Below, one piece after another: positions 8,129 through 20,300 of a DNA stretch of 64,000 bases. The notes below the pieces were generated by a model. That model saw only the letters and a program-made list of their open reading frames with translations, had not been told where the DNA came from and made no database searches. Both the position numbers and the translations under genes were made by a program. Within the stretch, counting starts at the first letter, position 1, and each line of letters opens with the position of its first letter. Origin of the DNA: Gracilimonas mengyeensis (GTDB taxonomy: Bacteria > Bacteroidota > Rhodothermia > Balneolales > Balneolaceae); NCBI RefSeq assembly GCF_900182705.1, contig NZ_FXTP01000018.1:1-64000 (forward strand), read 5' to 3'.

Positions 8129-9544
8129 ATGGAAACTAAAAATACCAAATTAGTTTACTTAGTTACTTATTTAGTTCTGTTGCTTGGATGGCCTGCCTCA
8201 TTGAAAGCACAAACCTTAAACACAGATGCAGAATTGCACCGGTTGGTGCATGATGCCATTGCGTCTTCCCAATCAGTAGGGATTGAGCAGAACAACGCAC
8301 AGGCTGCAGAAAACAACCGCAAGAAAGCCTATCAAACTTACCTGCCAACGATCAGTTTTACAGGAAGCTTTACTCATCTGAATGACGACATCACTTTCCC
8401 CTCAAATCTGGAAACCTTGCTGATGGGTACGCAACAACTGCTTGTCAAGGAGCAACTTGGGATGGGATTTAATGACCCTTTGCCTCCATCTGTACCGCTG
8501 CAGGAAGTGGATCCGATACAGGAGCAGGATATCTGGAAAGCTACGCTGGGTGCTGACATGGTTTTATTTAGTGGATTGAAGGTACCGTATCTGGCCAAGG
8601 CTGCCGAACACCAGCGAAAGGCACATGAAGCCCTGAGTGTTAAAGAACAAACAGCGATTATCCGACAGACGGTAGAGGCTTATAAAAGTTTGGCGCTGCT
8701 TCAGAAATCAGCTGAGGTACTGGATAACAGCGAACGTCGCTTGAATGAACAGCGTCGATATGTCGATAAAGCGGTGAACCAGGGCATGGCCACCGAGCTG
8801 GAAACAGCGCGCATTAACCTGGCCGCCCAGCAGCTGGAAGAAAAAAGAATCGAACTAAATGCACAGCGTGAACTGGTGATTGCGCTCTTGCAGCAGCTTA
8901 CCGGGCATCCCGAAGAAGAGCTCAAACAACTGTCACCAGTGCTTACTCAGTGGGAAACAGGCGGGGAGATGTTGGATGCCAGTCACCGCCCGGAGATGGA
9001 AGCTTTGAAGGAAGCACAACGGGCTACCGAGTTCAAGAAGAAATCAATGTACAGTGCCTATTTGCCCCAAGTGAAACTATATGGTAGAAAGGAATTATAT
9101 GAAGATGATTTGTCGTTGTTGGATCCAGAATGGATGGTAGGTGTTGGTCTAAAATGGGAGCTTTTTGACGGCTTAAAGAGAAGCCGGGATCTTCAGAATG
9201 CCAAAATTGAAGTAGAAAACAGCAAACTAAAGAAAGACCTGATTGGAGAGCAGCTTCAGCTCAATTTGACCAAAGCATACCTGGATCTGGACAAAGCCAA
9301 TCAAAAAATTCGCGTAGCCGAGCAACAGATGCATACGGCTCAAAGAGCATATACCATTAGCCAAAAACAATATGAAGTAGGGCTTATCTCCCAAAAAGAT
9401 TACCTGGAAGCTGAAAACGATCTTCAGCAAGCAGAGCTATCTCATAGCAAGGCGTTATTCACCCAAAATATGGCCGTGATAGACTACCTGATTGCGGGCG
9501 GGAAGTTGTCTGAAGCCATGCACATCAATCAAGAAATTCAATAA
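8129..9544 (+). CDS. TolC-family outer-membrane efflux protein
   Basis: A 471-residue outer-membrane factor that would form the trimeric exit duct of the export system. There is a signal peptide (hydrophobic stretch ending LKAQ, about residue 28). The mature protein has the two TolC repeats, each with long coiled helices (QQLEEKRIELNAQRELVIAL and KANQKIRVAEQQMHTAQRAY) and the family hallmark in the second repeat (YEVGLISQKDYLEAENDLQQ). Length agrees with the family. It lies 13 bases after tetR and 4 bases before the adaptor gene, in a clear operon. Confidence 0.92.
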   Translation: METKNTKLVYLVTYLVLLLGWPASLKAQTLNTDAELHRLVHDAIASSQSVGIEQNNAQAAENNRKKAYQTYLPTISFTGSFTHLNDDITFPSNLETLLMGTQQLLVKEQLGMGFNDPLPPSVPLQEVDPIQEQDIWKATLGADMVLFSGLKVPYLAKAAEHQRKAHEALSVKEQTAIIRQTVEAYKSLALLQKSAEVLDNSERRLNEQRRYVDKAVNQGMATELETARINLAAQQLEEKRIELNAQRELVIALLQQLTGHPEEELKQLSPVLTQWETGGEMLDASHRPEMEALKEAQRATEFKKKSMYSAYLPQVKLYGRKELYEDDLSLLDPEWMVGVGLKWELFDGLKRSRDLQNAKIEVENSKLKKDLIGEQLQLNLTKAYLDLDKANQKIRVAEQQMHTAQRAYTISQKQYEVGLISQKDYLEAENDLQQAELSHSKALFTQNMAVIDYLIAGGKLSEAMHINQEIQ

Positions 9545-9548
9545 TAAA

Positions 9549-10526
9549 ATGAAAACAGGAACCATGATGAATTGGAAAAAACATATCGTACTGTTTGTAA
9601 GCCTCACTATGCTGATAACGGCTTGTGGGGACTCTGAGACGGAACCCCTGCAGGGCAAGTTGAAACGCGAGGAAATTGAAATTACCACCAAAGTACCCGG
9701 ACGCATTTTAAAGATGATGGTACAGGAAGGGGATGTCGTGCAGAAGGGCGATACGCTGGCCGTGCTGGATATCCCGGAAGTGGAAGCCAAACTACGGCAG
9801 GCCGAAGGGGCATGGCTTTCTGCCCAATCACAATATGAAATGGCTCAAAGTGGTGCTACCAAAGAAGAACGTGAGCAGGTTGAAGCAGTATTTCAGGCAG
9901 CAAAAGAGCAATTTGAGTTCGTGCAAAAAACTATGGAGCGGATGCATGAAATGTATAAAGACTCGCTTATCTCAAGCCAACAATTCGATGAAATATCCGC
10001 AAAATTCAAAGGAGCTAAAGCACAATACGAACAGGCAAGAGCGAAGAGAGCAGAAGTGATGTCCGGTGTACGTTCAGAGAAAATAAACATGGCAAAGGGA
10101 CAGATGGAACGTGCAAAAGGTGCGCTGGAAGAAGCGAATGTAGCCTATAATGAACGCTTTGTAGTAGCCCCGGCCGACATGGATATACAAACGGTGGCAC
10201 TGGAAGAAGGAGAACTGGCGCTTGCCGGATACACCATCTTTTCCGGCTATCAGCCCAACGCACCTTATCTACGATTTACGGTGCCTGAAAGCCGTGTGGG
10301 TTCATTTAGCACTGGACAGCAGTTTACGATTATCCAGCCCTACACCAACGATGAGTTTACAGCCAAACTGGTGAGTGTACGTCAATTGGCTGCGTATGCG
10401 AATAAAACCAGCTCTTATCCCAATTATGCAATGGGAGAATCGATCTATGAAATAAAATTAATTCCTGATGCACAGGATAAAGTAGCGGGTATTTATACCA
10501 ATACCACCGTACTTATTAAGCAATAG
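9549..10526 (+). CDS. HlyD-family membrane fusion lipoprotein
   Basis: Periplasmic adaptor linking the ABC permease to the TolC protein. The chosen ATG is four bases after the tolC stop. A frame opening at 9492 inside tolC would add 19 residues before the signal sequence and is not favoured. From 9549 the protein has a lipoprotein signal with lipobox LITAC. It then has the barrel/lipoyl half-motif KVPGRILKMMVQEGDVVQKG, a long coiled-coil hairpin (about residues 75-185) and the second lipoyl half (VVAPADMDIQTVALEEGELA). It is 325 residues long, normal for the family. Confidence 0.9.
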   Translation: MKTGTMMNWKKHIVLFVSLTMLITACGDSETEPLQGKLKREEIEITTKVPGRILKMMVQEGDVVQKGDTLAVLDIPEVEAKLRQAEGAWLSAQSQYEMAQSGATKEEREQVEAVFQAAKEQFEFVQKTMERMHEMYKDSLISSQQFDEISAKFKGAKAQYEQARAKRAEVMSGVRSEKINMAKGQMERAKGALEEANVAYNERFVVAPADMDIQTVALEEGELALAGYTIFSGYQPNAPYLRFTVPESRVGSFSTGQQFTIIQPYTNDEFTAKLVSVRQLAAYANKTSSYPNYAMGESIYEIKLIPDAQDKVAGIYTNTTVLIKQ

Positions 10527-10534
10527 GCTAAGCC

Positions 10535-11692
10535 ATGAGCATCTTCACAAAACTATTTAAAAGAGAACTGAAGCTGTTTTTCTCCAACAGCGTGGCCATC
10601 TTTATCTTTTTTGCCGCTCCCATAGGTTACGCCCTGATGATTGGAAGTGCCTATATGCAGGGAAAACTCACCGAGCTGGAGGTGTTGGTAGTGGATAGCG
10701 ACGACACTCCGCTGAGCAATCGCATTATTGACGCTCTGGATGACAATCAGTACCTGGAAGTGGCAGAGATTCAGTACCTGGAAGCTGGGGCTGAAGACAA
10801 GGTCATTGATAATGATTATGTGGCCGTAATTTATATCCCGGAAAACTTTGAGGGCAAGATCTTTCAAAAGAGGATAGCGGAAATCAATGTGGAGCTAAAT
10901 GGCAGCAACATGGTTTCAGCCAATTATGCGTCCTCCGGCATTCAAAAGGTACTGGGAACTATGAATGCAGGCATTGAAATTGAGTCGATGAAAAAACAGG
11001 GCACGCCGGAGGCAATCGCCAAAGATCATTTTCAGCCTTTTAAGGTTACCGTGAACCGTTTCTATAACCCGGCCAATAATTACCTGCATTTTATTTGGCC
11101 CGGCATCATGGGTACGGTGATGCAGCAGGTGATCCTGATTGTAATGGCCCTGAGTTTTGCCATGGAGTTTGAAAACAACACCTTCCGGACTTTGGTAAAA
11201 TTATCGGATTCGCCGGTTTTCCTCATTTTCATAAAGAGTATTCCGATTACGGTACTCACCTTTTTGATGTGGGGACTGGTGTACTACGGGTTTTATCCTT
11301 TGTTTAAGGTACCGCTGCCGGCCGATATGTTGGGTAACTGGACGCTAATTTTCTTTTTTACCCTTGCCAATGTATTCCTCGGAATTTTGGTGAGTATCGC
11401 TTTTCCCTCACAGCTTAAGGCCACGGAAATCCTGATGGCTATTTCTCTTCCCAGTTTCATACTTAGTGGTTTCACCTGGCCGCTGGAGGGCATGCCCGGC
11501 TGGCTGGTAAGCTATGTCTCGGATATCATCCCGCTCACTCATTTTCTGAAAGCCTATCGTAAACTGGAACTGATGGGCGCAAGCCTTGGTGATGTAAGTG
11601 GTGAACTCTGGATTTTAATATTCATGACCGCGGTGTTGTACTTACTTTCTCACTTTGTGTTGAAGTACCGTATCCATAAGTACAATGGTTAG
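10535..11692 (+). CDS. ABC-2 type transporter permease
   Basis: A 385-residue inner-membrane permease of the ABC-2 (YhhJ/DrrB-like) family. One membrane segment near the N-terminus (about residues 20-40) is followed by a large extracytoplasmic domain (VLVVDSDDTPLSNRIIDAL). Five membrane segments lie in the C-terminal half, ending LSHFVLKYRIHKYNG. It starts eight bases after the adaptor stop and closes the operon before a strong terminator. No ATP-binding subunit is encoded in the operon, so the ATPase must come from elsewhere or the permease pairs with a distant partner. Confidence 0.9.
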   Translation: MSIFTKLFKRELKLFFSNSVAIFIFFAAPIGYALMIGSAYMQGKLTELEVLVVDSDDTPLSNRIIDALDDNQYLEVAEIQYLEAGAEDKVIDNDYVAVIYIPENFEGKIFQKRIAEINVELNGSNMVSANYASSGIQKVLGTMNAGIEIESMKKQGTPEAIAKDHFQPFKVTVNRFYNPANNYLHFIWPGIMGTVMQQVILIVMALSFAMEFENNTFRTLVKLSDSPVFLIFIKSIPITVLTFLMWGLVYYGFYPLFKVPLPADMLGNWTLIFFFTLANVFLGILVSIAFPSQLKATEILMAISLPSFILSGFTWPLEGMPGWLVSYVSDIIPLTHFLKAYRKLELMGASLGDVSGELWILIFMTAVLYLLSHFVLKYRIHKYNG

Positions 11693-11697
11693 TTGGG

Positions 11698-11733
11698 CCG
11701 GGGATGGTGGTTGGTTCCATCCCCGGTTTTTTA
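11698..11733 (+). terminator. Intrinsic terminator of the efflux operon
   Basis: CCGGGGATGG and CCATCCCCGG pair perfectly over a 9-base loop and are followed by six T residues. It begins five bases after the permease stop codon. Confidence 0.92.
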
Positions 11734-11922
11734 TTCTTGCCTGTAATCTGAGGTGTTCTGCTATTTAATTGAGGTGCAAGCCCTTCAAGCTATTTTAGTT
11801 TTCTTTTAACAAAGGGCATAGCATAGTTTTATTACATTCTAATGAATCCCAAAAAGGGTCAGGGAGACTAAGGTAAATCGAGTAATAAAATTTCACATCA
11901 ATTCAATACTGGAGGTAATGGT

Positions 11923-12843
11923 ATGCAAAAGCCGGATATTTATATCATCGGATCGGGAGCTATTGGAAAAGCCCTGGCCGTATTTCTAAAACAGGCCCAA
12001 GAGTCGGTAAAGCTGGTAAGAGGCAGTGTGGATTATCAACCTGAAAAAGAAGACGTGATAACGGTGAAGGGGAAAGAGGATAAGGTTTTCAAAGAAGAAA
12101 TTATTACTACCACTTTTAGCCAGCTGAATACCATCAATGGAATTGTACTGGTGGCAACCAAGGCATTTGCAAATCAGGAAATAGCAGAAAAACTAAGAGG
12201 ATTAAAAGGACAATTTTCAATTGTGTTATTGCAAAACGGACTCAACGTTGAAGAGCCTTTTTATGGTTTTGATGATGTTTACCGGTGTGTGTTGTTTGCC
12301 ACGAGCCAGGTTGTGGAAGAGAATACAGTTTCGTTTAAAATGGTTACCGAGTCTCCGGTAGGTAGGGTGAATAATGAGACAGGGACGGCCGGTGGGCTCA
12401 TAGAACAAATCAGTACGCCCCATTTTGGTTTCAGGGATGAACCAAATATTTTAAAATATGTGTGGGATAAGGTGATTCTGAACTGTGCTTTTAACTCCAT
12501 CTGTCCGCTGCTTGAAGAGGACAACGGTATTTTTTATCGAAATAAGGAAGCAGCAACATTAGCCAGACAGGTTATATCGGAGTGCGTGGTTTTAGCAAGA
12601 GAATACGAAGTAGAGCTAGACCAAGAGGAAATCGAAGAGAAATTGTTGCTGATTAGCGAGCGGTCAAACGGGCAGCTTATTTCTACTTACGAAGACATCC
12701 GGAAGAAAAGAAAAACGGAGATAGAAAGTCTAAACCTGGAGATAGCCCGAATGGCAGATGAAATAGGGAAGCCGGAGATGGTAAATAAAACCCGGTTATT
12801 GGGAGAAATGATTCGCCTGAAATCTGAGATAAAGTGTAATTGA
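11923..12843 (+). CDS. Ketopantoate reductase-like (PanE/ApbA) protein
   Basis: A 306-residue NAD(P)-dependent reductase of the PanE/ApbA family. The N-terminal Rossmann fold begins DIYIIGSGAIGKALAVFL, with the GxGxxG-type dinucleotide loop. Family positions follow in VLVATKAFANQEIAEKL (around residue 85) and VILLQNGLN-type sequence (IVLLQNGLNVEE). The C-terminal helical domain contains WDKVILNCAFNSICPLLEE, matching the K and N positions of the family active site. A strong GGAGG ribosome site lies 6 bases before the ATG. PanE makes pantoate for coenzyme A, but many homologues act on other substrates, so the pathway is uncertain. It is monocistronic or paired loosely with the next gene. Confidence 0.85.
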   Translation: MQKPDIYIIGSGAIGKALAVFLKQAQESVKLVRGSVDYQPEKEDVITVKGKEDKVFKEEIITTTFSQLNTINGIVLVATKAFANQEIAEKLRGLKGQFSIVLLQNGLNVEEPFYGFDDVYRCVLFATSQVVEENTVSFKMVTESPVGRVNNETGTAGGLIEQISTPHFGFRDEPNILKYVWDKVILNCAFNSICPLLEEDNGIFYRNKEAATLARQVISECVVLAREYEVELDQEEIEEKLLLISERSNGQLISTYEDIRKKRKTEIESLNLEIARMADEIGKPEMVNKTRLLGEMIRLKSEIKCN

Positions 12844-12911
12844 TTTAGTGTAGGCAAATACAAATTTTCAGAGTAGTCCAAAAAATCGAAACCTTCAGGA
12901 TATAAACCAAA

Positions 12912-13478
12912 ATGACTATTGATGAACAAGTACTGAAAGAGCAATGGAAAGAGCTCTGCACAACGTTACAAAATCGTTTCGAAGATAATATGAATCGCCA
13001 TGCCGACCTGAGTTGGGAATCTGTGCTGGAAAAGTTAGAAAGCACGGAGCTTGAAAAGCGGTGGTCGTTATATCAGATGGAAGAAACCGGTGGTGAACCG
13101 GATGTGGTAGGTTATGATAAAGAAACCAATCAGTTCGTGTTTTTTGATTGCTCTCCCGAAAGTCCGGATGGCCGGCGAAGCGTTTGCTATGACCGGGAAG
13201 GACTTGAATCCAGAAAAAAACACAAACCGGATAATACGGCTGTAGATATGGCCAATGAAATGGGTATTGATCTCTTAACAGAAGAGGAATATCAAAAGCT
13301 TCAGCAGTTGGGAGAATTTGATACAAAAACTTCAAGCTGGTTGAATACCCCAACAGAGGTGAGAGAGCTGGGGGGGGCTATTTTTGGTGATTTCCGCTTT
13401 GGCCGTGTTTTTGTGTATCACAATGGGGCACAATCTTACTACGGTGCCCGGGGTTTTAGGGGAGTTTTGAAGATTTGA
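12912..13478 (+). CDS. DUF4256-family protein
   Basis: A 188-residue soluble protein matching what I know of the DUF4256 family. It has an N-terminal helical segment, then LEKRWSLYQMEETGGEPDVV, then DCSPESPDGRRSVCYDREGL (about residues 80-99) and the C-terminal part FGDFRFGRVFVYHNGAQSYY GARGF. The function of the family is not known to me. It lies 68 bases downstream of the reductase gene on the same strand. A run of eight G residues at 13370-13377 lies inside the coding frame about 34 codons before the stop, a possible slippage site. Confidence 0.85.
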   Translation: MTIDEQVLKEQWKELCTTLQNRFEDNMNRHADLSWESVLEKLESTELEKRWSLYQMEETGGEPDVVGYDKETNQFVFFDCSPESPDGRRSVCYDREGLESRKKHKPDNTAVDMANEMGIDLLTEEEYQKLQQLGEFDTKTSSWLNTPTEVRELGGAIFGDFRFGRVFVYHNGAQSYYGARGFRGVLKI

Positions 13479-13790
13479 ATGTTTGGGGGATGGATAGAGC
13501 CAGAGTAGCATAGCTGGCGAAGATCTTTTGAGTCTTAGACTTGAAAGTATCAGTAATGGGTTGTTGACATAATGCGATACTGAAAATCCGCAAGTCTCTG
13601 ACGTGCATACCGCTTCGTAAGGCTGTCATGAGTTTGGGTCTGTGGAAAGCATTTTGCTCCTTGGCACCATTTACCCACCCCTTAATCCCCGCCCGAACGG
13701 GAAACTTGGTGGTAAATTGAGATACAGATTTCATCAAAAGTACCGGTGGATAAAACTTGCTAATAAGTTTTTAAAAGTACCAAGGCGTTA

Positions 13791-13837
13791 CCTCTCCTGA
13801 GAGAGGAACAAGGAGAGGTTGAGATGGTGCCAGAGCC
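13791..13837. repeat. Degenerate palindromic intergenic element
   Basis: CCTCTC and GAGAGG pair around CTGA, followed by AACAAGGAGAGGTTGAGATG and GTGCCAGAGCC. The arrangement hairpin, spacer, GAG-rich tail, GGTGCC resembles the two better-conserved copies at 2206-2272 and 32968-33032, but without a clear central hairpin. Confidence 0.5.
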
Positions 13838-13898
13838 GCGAAGTTGATTTATTTTGACTGATATTCCTCAAATCATCAACCCAAAAAATGAAAGACAT

Positions 13899-13929
13899 AA
13901 AAAAACCTCCGGAGGTTACCCCGGAGGTT
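13899..13929 (-). terminator. Intrinsic terminator of katG
   Basis: Read on the minus strand, AACCTCCGG pairs with CCGGAGGTT and is followed by seven T residues. It lies about 50 bases beyond the katG stop. Confidence 0.9.
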
Positions 13930-13980
13930 CATGGTCATGATGACTATATACCGACCTTCATAGGTAAGGTCTAATTATAT

Positions 13981-16227
<2,247 letters not shown>

Positions 16228-16258
16228 TCAGTTATCGATCGGTGTGATTTTTATGTTC

Positions 16259-16290
16259 CAAAGAAATGGATTCCCCGAAATCAAACCAAA
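16259..16290 (-). promoter_or_regulatory. Candidate katG promoter
   Basis: On the minus strand TTTG, a 20-base spacer and TTTCTTTG match the Bacteroidota pattern TTTG-N(17-23)-TAnnTTTG with one mismatch. It lies about 60 bases upstream of the chosen katG start. Confidence 0.45.
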
Positions 16291-16436
16291 TCAATAAAGA
16301 TTTAAGCTGCGATAGGTTTTCTTTATGAAAGGAGTAAAACAGCCACTAAAGAGTATTAAACACCCAATATTCAATTAGGAGGCACTCTAAGGCTTATCTG
16401 TTTTTCTTACCATTTGCAGATTAGCGAAAAGCTAAA

Positions 16437-16931
16437 TCAAAGCACGGTTTTGAGCTCAATATCAAAAATAAGGTTGGCGTTGGGAGGGATAGCATTGCCG
16501 GAGCCGCGACTGCCATAACCGTAAACCGATGGAATGTAGAGCGTGATGCTTCCGCCTTCTTCAAGCAAGGGGATACCGACTTGCCAGCCGGTGATAAGCC
16601 GGTTCAATCCAAAAGCTACGGAACTGTCAGTACCGTCAAATACATTGCCGTTTGACATCAGGCGCCCCTCGTAAGTAACGGCTACGGTTTTGCAAAGAGA
16701 TGGGCTTTTACCGTCGCCGGGGTTGTGGATGACGTAGCGTATGCCTGAAGGATCTACTTCAGCATCAATGTTATTTTCGGATAGATAGCTTTCAATCGCA
16801 TCGATATCTGCTTGCAGTTGGGCTTCGTCCACATTCAGGTTGGGCTTGACATCACAGGAATTATCGGGTAAGCACCCGGATAGGAAAAGGGTGAAAAGGA
16901 TTCCGGCAGCAAATACAAACGTAGATTTCAT
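16437..16931 (-). CDS. FKBP-type peptidyl-prolyl isomerase lipoprotein
   Basis: A 164-residue lipoprotein: signal sequence with lipobox LFLSGC (Cys at about residue 20), a short linker with a helix (residues 35-60), then an FKBP domain to the end. The domain shows VAVTYEGRLMSNGNVFDGTD, GLNRLITGWQVGIPLLEEGG with the conserved active-site Trp, and YGSRGSGNAIPPNANLIFDI, where aromatic and proline positions agree with active FKBPs. It should assist proline isomerisation in periplasmic or surface proteins. It lies between katG and the large type IX cargo gene on the same strand but with long gaps, so it is probably transcribed alone. Confidence 0.93.
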   Translation of the reverse strand: MKSTFVFAAGILFTLFLSGCLPDNSCDVKPNLNVDEAQLQADIDAIESYLSENNIDAEVDPSGIRYVIHNPGDGKSPSLCKTVAVTYEGRLMSNGNVFDGTDSSVAFGLNRLITGWQVGIPLLEEGGSITLYIPSVYGYGSRGSGNAIPPNANLIFDIELKTVL

Positions 16932-17329
16932 GATATCTTTTTGAAATTATAATAGGCTGCAAAGATACGTTGTTTTGTAGCTTAGATGCTGATCGTTTTT
17001 TAAAGAAAAAGTTGATGGCAAAGCCTGCTTGTTTTATTGGTCCCAGCTGAGGGTGAAAAAACCTGCACTTTAGTATTCCGAAAAAATCTAATGGCTAAGA
17101 TCATGGGGTCATTCAGAAGCTACCGCTGAAGAACCTTAGCCAAGAAATGATTGCCAACCAACCAGTGGCAACAGCGCTTGAGCCACTGGAAATATAGCTC
17201 AGGAAATTGGTTAAAGATGCTCCGCAAAATGCAAGGTCCATCGGGGGTACCCTCTGGATGACCGGGATGGTGGAGCGACCGGGACTTTCAGTCTCCAACC
17301 AACCCCCTGCACTTTCAGTGCAAGGTGGT
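16932..17329. other. Intergenic region downstream of the type IX cargo gene
   Basis: No gene supported in about 400 bases. Two small hairpins share the core ACTTTCAGT: GACT-TTC-AGTC near 17283-17293 and TGCACT-TTC-AGTGCA at 17308-17322. The second lies about 10 bases beyond the stop of the minus-strand cargo gene. A minus-strand open frame at 17113-17394 runs through this repeat region and is not believable. Confidence 0.55.
16960..16967 (-). promoter_or_regulatory. Candidate -7 box upstream of the FKBP gene
   Basis: On the minus strand TATCTTTG fits the Bacteroidota TAnnTTTG element exactly, 28 bases upstream of the FKBP start codon. A matching -33 TTTG is not evident. Confidence 0.35.
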
Positions 17330-20300
17330 TTATTTAATGAGCAAGGCTTTCCTCGTATCGGTAAAATTTCTCTGTCCATTTGCCTGGTTTGCATTGATTT
17401 TTATCAGGTACATGCCACTGGGTAAATCATCAGCATGCCATCTAAGCGTGTAGCGCCCACTACTCTGAGTTTTATTGAGAAGTTCAGCCACTTTTTGCCC
17501 CATTACATTGTATACCTGAATCTGAATATTACTCTTTTCGGGAAGGGCGTAACTGATGATGGTACTGGGATTAAAAGGGTTGGGATAATTTTGATGCAAA
17601 GCGAAAGCTATGGGCTTATTCCCTTCGTCCTTTATAGAAACGGCCGGCTCTTGTTCCACAATGTGGATGTCATGAATCCAAACATTCTGGCCCTGAAGCG
17701 GTTCTGCAGCTGAGATCTCAAAGAAGTCAATCCTGCTCCAGTCGAAATCCCCTTGTGGTTCGTAGTCCCAACCATCTTCGTAACTACCCGATTCAGCGAA
17801 ATCAGTTAATGGAATCTGTACAAAATGCCATTCTTCATCGCCAGTAACCATGGTTGCATCAATAGTGGTTGTCATCCGCCATGCATGATCTCCGTCTTCA
17901 TCCGTTTTGGTATCCACAAACCGGATTTCCATATCCAGATCAGAGGCGTCTGTTTTCATGTAAAATTCGAGCATGTAATTTTCTTCAAGGAGAAGAGTAA
18001 GGTCCTTGTCAGGCCTGAAGTCGACTTCGATTTTTCCAAATTTGCGTGCATCACTCCAATGAATACTGAATTCACTTTCGTCGGGCGTATCCTGGTTGTA
18101 AAAATTGACCCCTTGCGGATAGCGATAATGAGAGTCATAGATATGATCCCCAAAATAGTCATCATAGATAGTAAAGCCGGTGGTATCGGGCTGAATATTC
18201 AGGGGCGTTTGCGGGGGGGTATTGAAGCCCATGGCTTCTACCAATGGCATGTTTAAATCATGCTCGAAGAGTTCATCACTGTCTTTGTAAAACAATCCAA
18301 AGCCATCCCGGTAATCCCAGGAAGTCCAGCCGATCTTGTGTTCATCAAAATAACGGGTGACTTCACGATACCAATTTACTCGTGATTCCTGCTGAGCGTT
18401 GGGCATATAAACCCCTAACTCACCTACGTAAAGAGGCACGCCACGTTTATTGCCAAACTCAATGGCGATGTCCATTTGTTCTCTGATAAATTCGACATTG
18501 CCTTCTTCCGGATAACTATGAAGTGCATCCTCTAACCAGGTACCCTTCAACTCAGAAGGAACAGAGGGCATAGTAGCGGCTTCATAAGGAAAAGGGACAC
18601 CGGCGAGTGATTCCAGGTTGGGTTCACCCCAAAACGCACCTTGAGTGGTAAAAACAAAAGGTGCATAAAAATGAAAAGTATAAATGAGGTTTTCGTCCTC
18701 ATACACCGGCATATTTTTCAAATCTTCCACGCCGCCCCAGCCATTGGAGGTAACAATGATGCTATGGGTAGCATCCACGCTTCGGATGGCATCAATGGCT
18801 TGCTGTTGAAGCAGAAACCACTCTTCCGGCGTCATATTGGGTTCGTTGGCGATTTCATAATAGATGAATTCCGAACGGTCTTTATAGCGTTCGGCAAGCT
18901 GGGTCCATACCGGGACCAGGGCATCCAGACGATCCGAATTTGTGAGAGCTTGCCCTATGGCGTGATTGTCAATGATGATGTGGAGTTTCAGTTCTTCTGC
19001 CCAATCTAAAACCTGGTCGAGGAAATTTAGTAGTAACGTATCGATGGTGTATGCCGGGGCACCACTGGTCATGAAATGGAAGTTGATGGGCACACGTACT
19101 ACATCGGCACCCAGGCTTTTTATGTCAATCAGGTCCTGTTTGGTGTAACGGGTAAAAAAGGTTTCCTGTATGGTATCGTCCTGGAACCATTGGGATAAAT
19201 TCACTCCTTTTGAAAATGGAGTTTCAACAAGGCCGGGAGGAGGTGATTGTTTTTTTATGTTGATGTCATCGAACCACACATTATTACCTTCAAGGGAAGT
19301 CGGTGCAGAAAACTCAAAGCGGTCAATCTTTGTCCAGTCGAAATCTCCCTGGGCCGGGTACCAATGGCCATCAAAGATACCCGCTTCCATAAACTCGGAT
19401 AATGGAATCTGAACAAGGCGCCACTCTTCATCGCCGGGAACCAGGGTTGCATCAATGGTAGCGCTCATTCGCCATGCCCGATCGCCCGGGTCATCAGTTT
19501 GGGTATCCAGGAAATTGATTTCCATATTTAACTCAGGAGTATCCGACTTCATATAAAATTCCAGCATGTACTCTTCTTCAAGTAGAGCAGAAAGGTCTTT
19601 GTCAGGATTAAAATCGAAGGTTATGCTTGTATATTGTTGAGGATTGGGCCAGTGAATGTTGAAGTCACCTTCCTGTGGCGCATCTTGTCTATAGAAACTA
19701 AGTTGTTCCGGGTAGCCGAAAGGCATCTTGCCTATATATCTGCCAAAGAAATCATCATAAATAGTAAAACCAGTGGTGTCTGGTTGTATGGTTAATGGGG
19801 TTTGAGGTGGAGTTTCGAATCCCATCACTTCTAAAAGTGGAATATTCAGGTCGTGATCGAAAAACTCTTCACTATCTTTTTCATAGATTCCCATCCAGTC
19901 CGTCCAGCCGATCTTATGTTCGGTGAGATAGCTGGTCACTTCCTCGTACCATTTCAATCTTGAGCTTGGGTCGCTATTGGCTATATAAACCCCTAATTCA
20001 CCGGCATACACCGGTACGCCCCGCTCATTTCCAAATTGAATAGCGATATCCATGCGTTCTTTAATCGCCTCAACGGTTCCGGTATTAGGATAATTATGAT
20101 ACTCGGATTCCAGCCAGGTACCTTCAAGTTCAGGTGGAAATGGAGGCATGTTTGCAGCATCATAAGGGAAGGGTATCCCAGCCAGCGACTCCATGGAAAG
20201 TTCGCCCCAGTCTGCTCCTTGTGTCGTAAAAATAAAGGGTTCATAGAAATGGAAGGTGTAGATGAGGTTGTTATCATCATACACCGGTATATCCTCCATG

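Larger units (their letters stand above)
13479..13980. other. Intergenic region between DUF4256 and katG
   Basis: About 500 bases between convergent genes. I find no supported gene. It holds a CCTCTC/GAGAGG hairpin with a GAGATGGTGCC-like tail (13791-13837), a distant relative of the palindromic element at 2206 and 32968. Near the end is the katG terminator. A minus-strand open frame at 13456-13737 has no recognisable protein features and overlaps the end of the DUF4256 gene. Confidence 0.6.

Noticed and set aside
13456-13737. Minus-strand frame of 93 codons between DUF4256 and katG
   Set aside because: No ribosome site, no homology that I recognise, and composition like the surrounding repeat-rich spacer.
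17113-17394. Minus-strand frame of 93 codons after the cargo gene
   Set aside because: Covers hairpin repeats and overlaps the sorting domain of the real gene in another frame.
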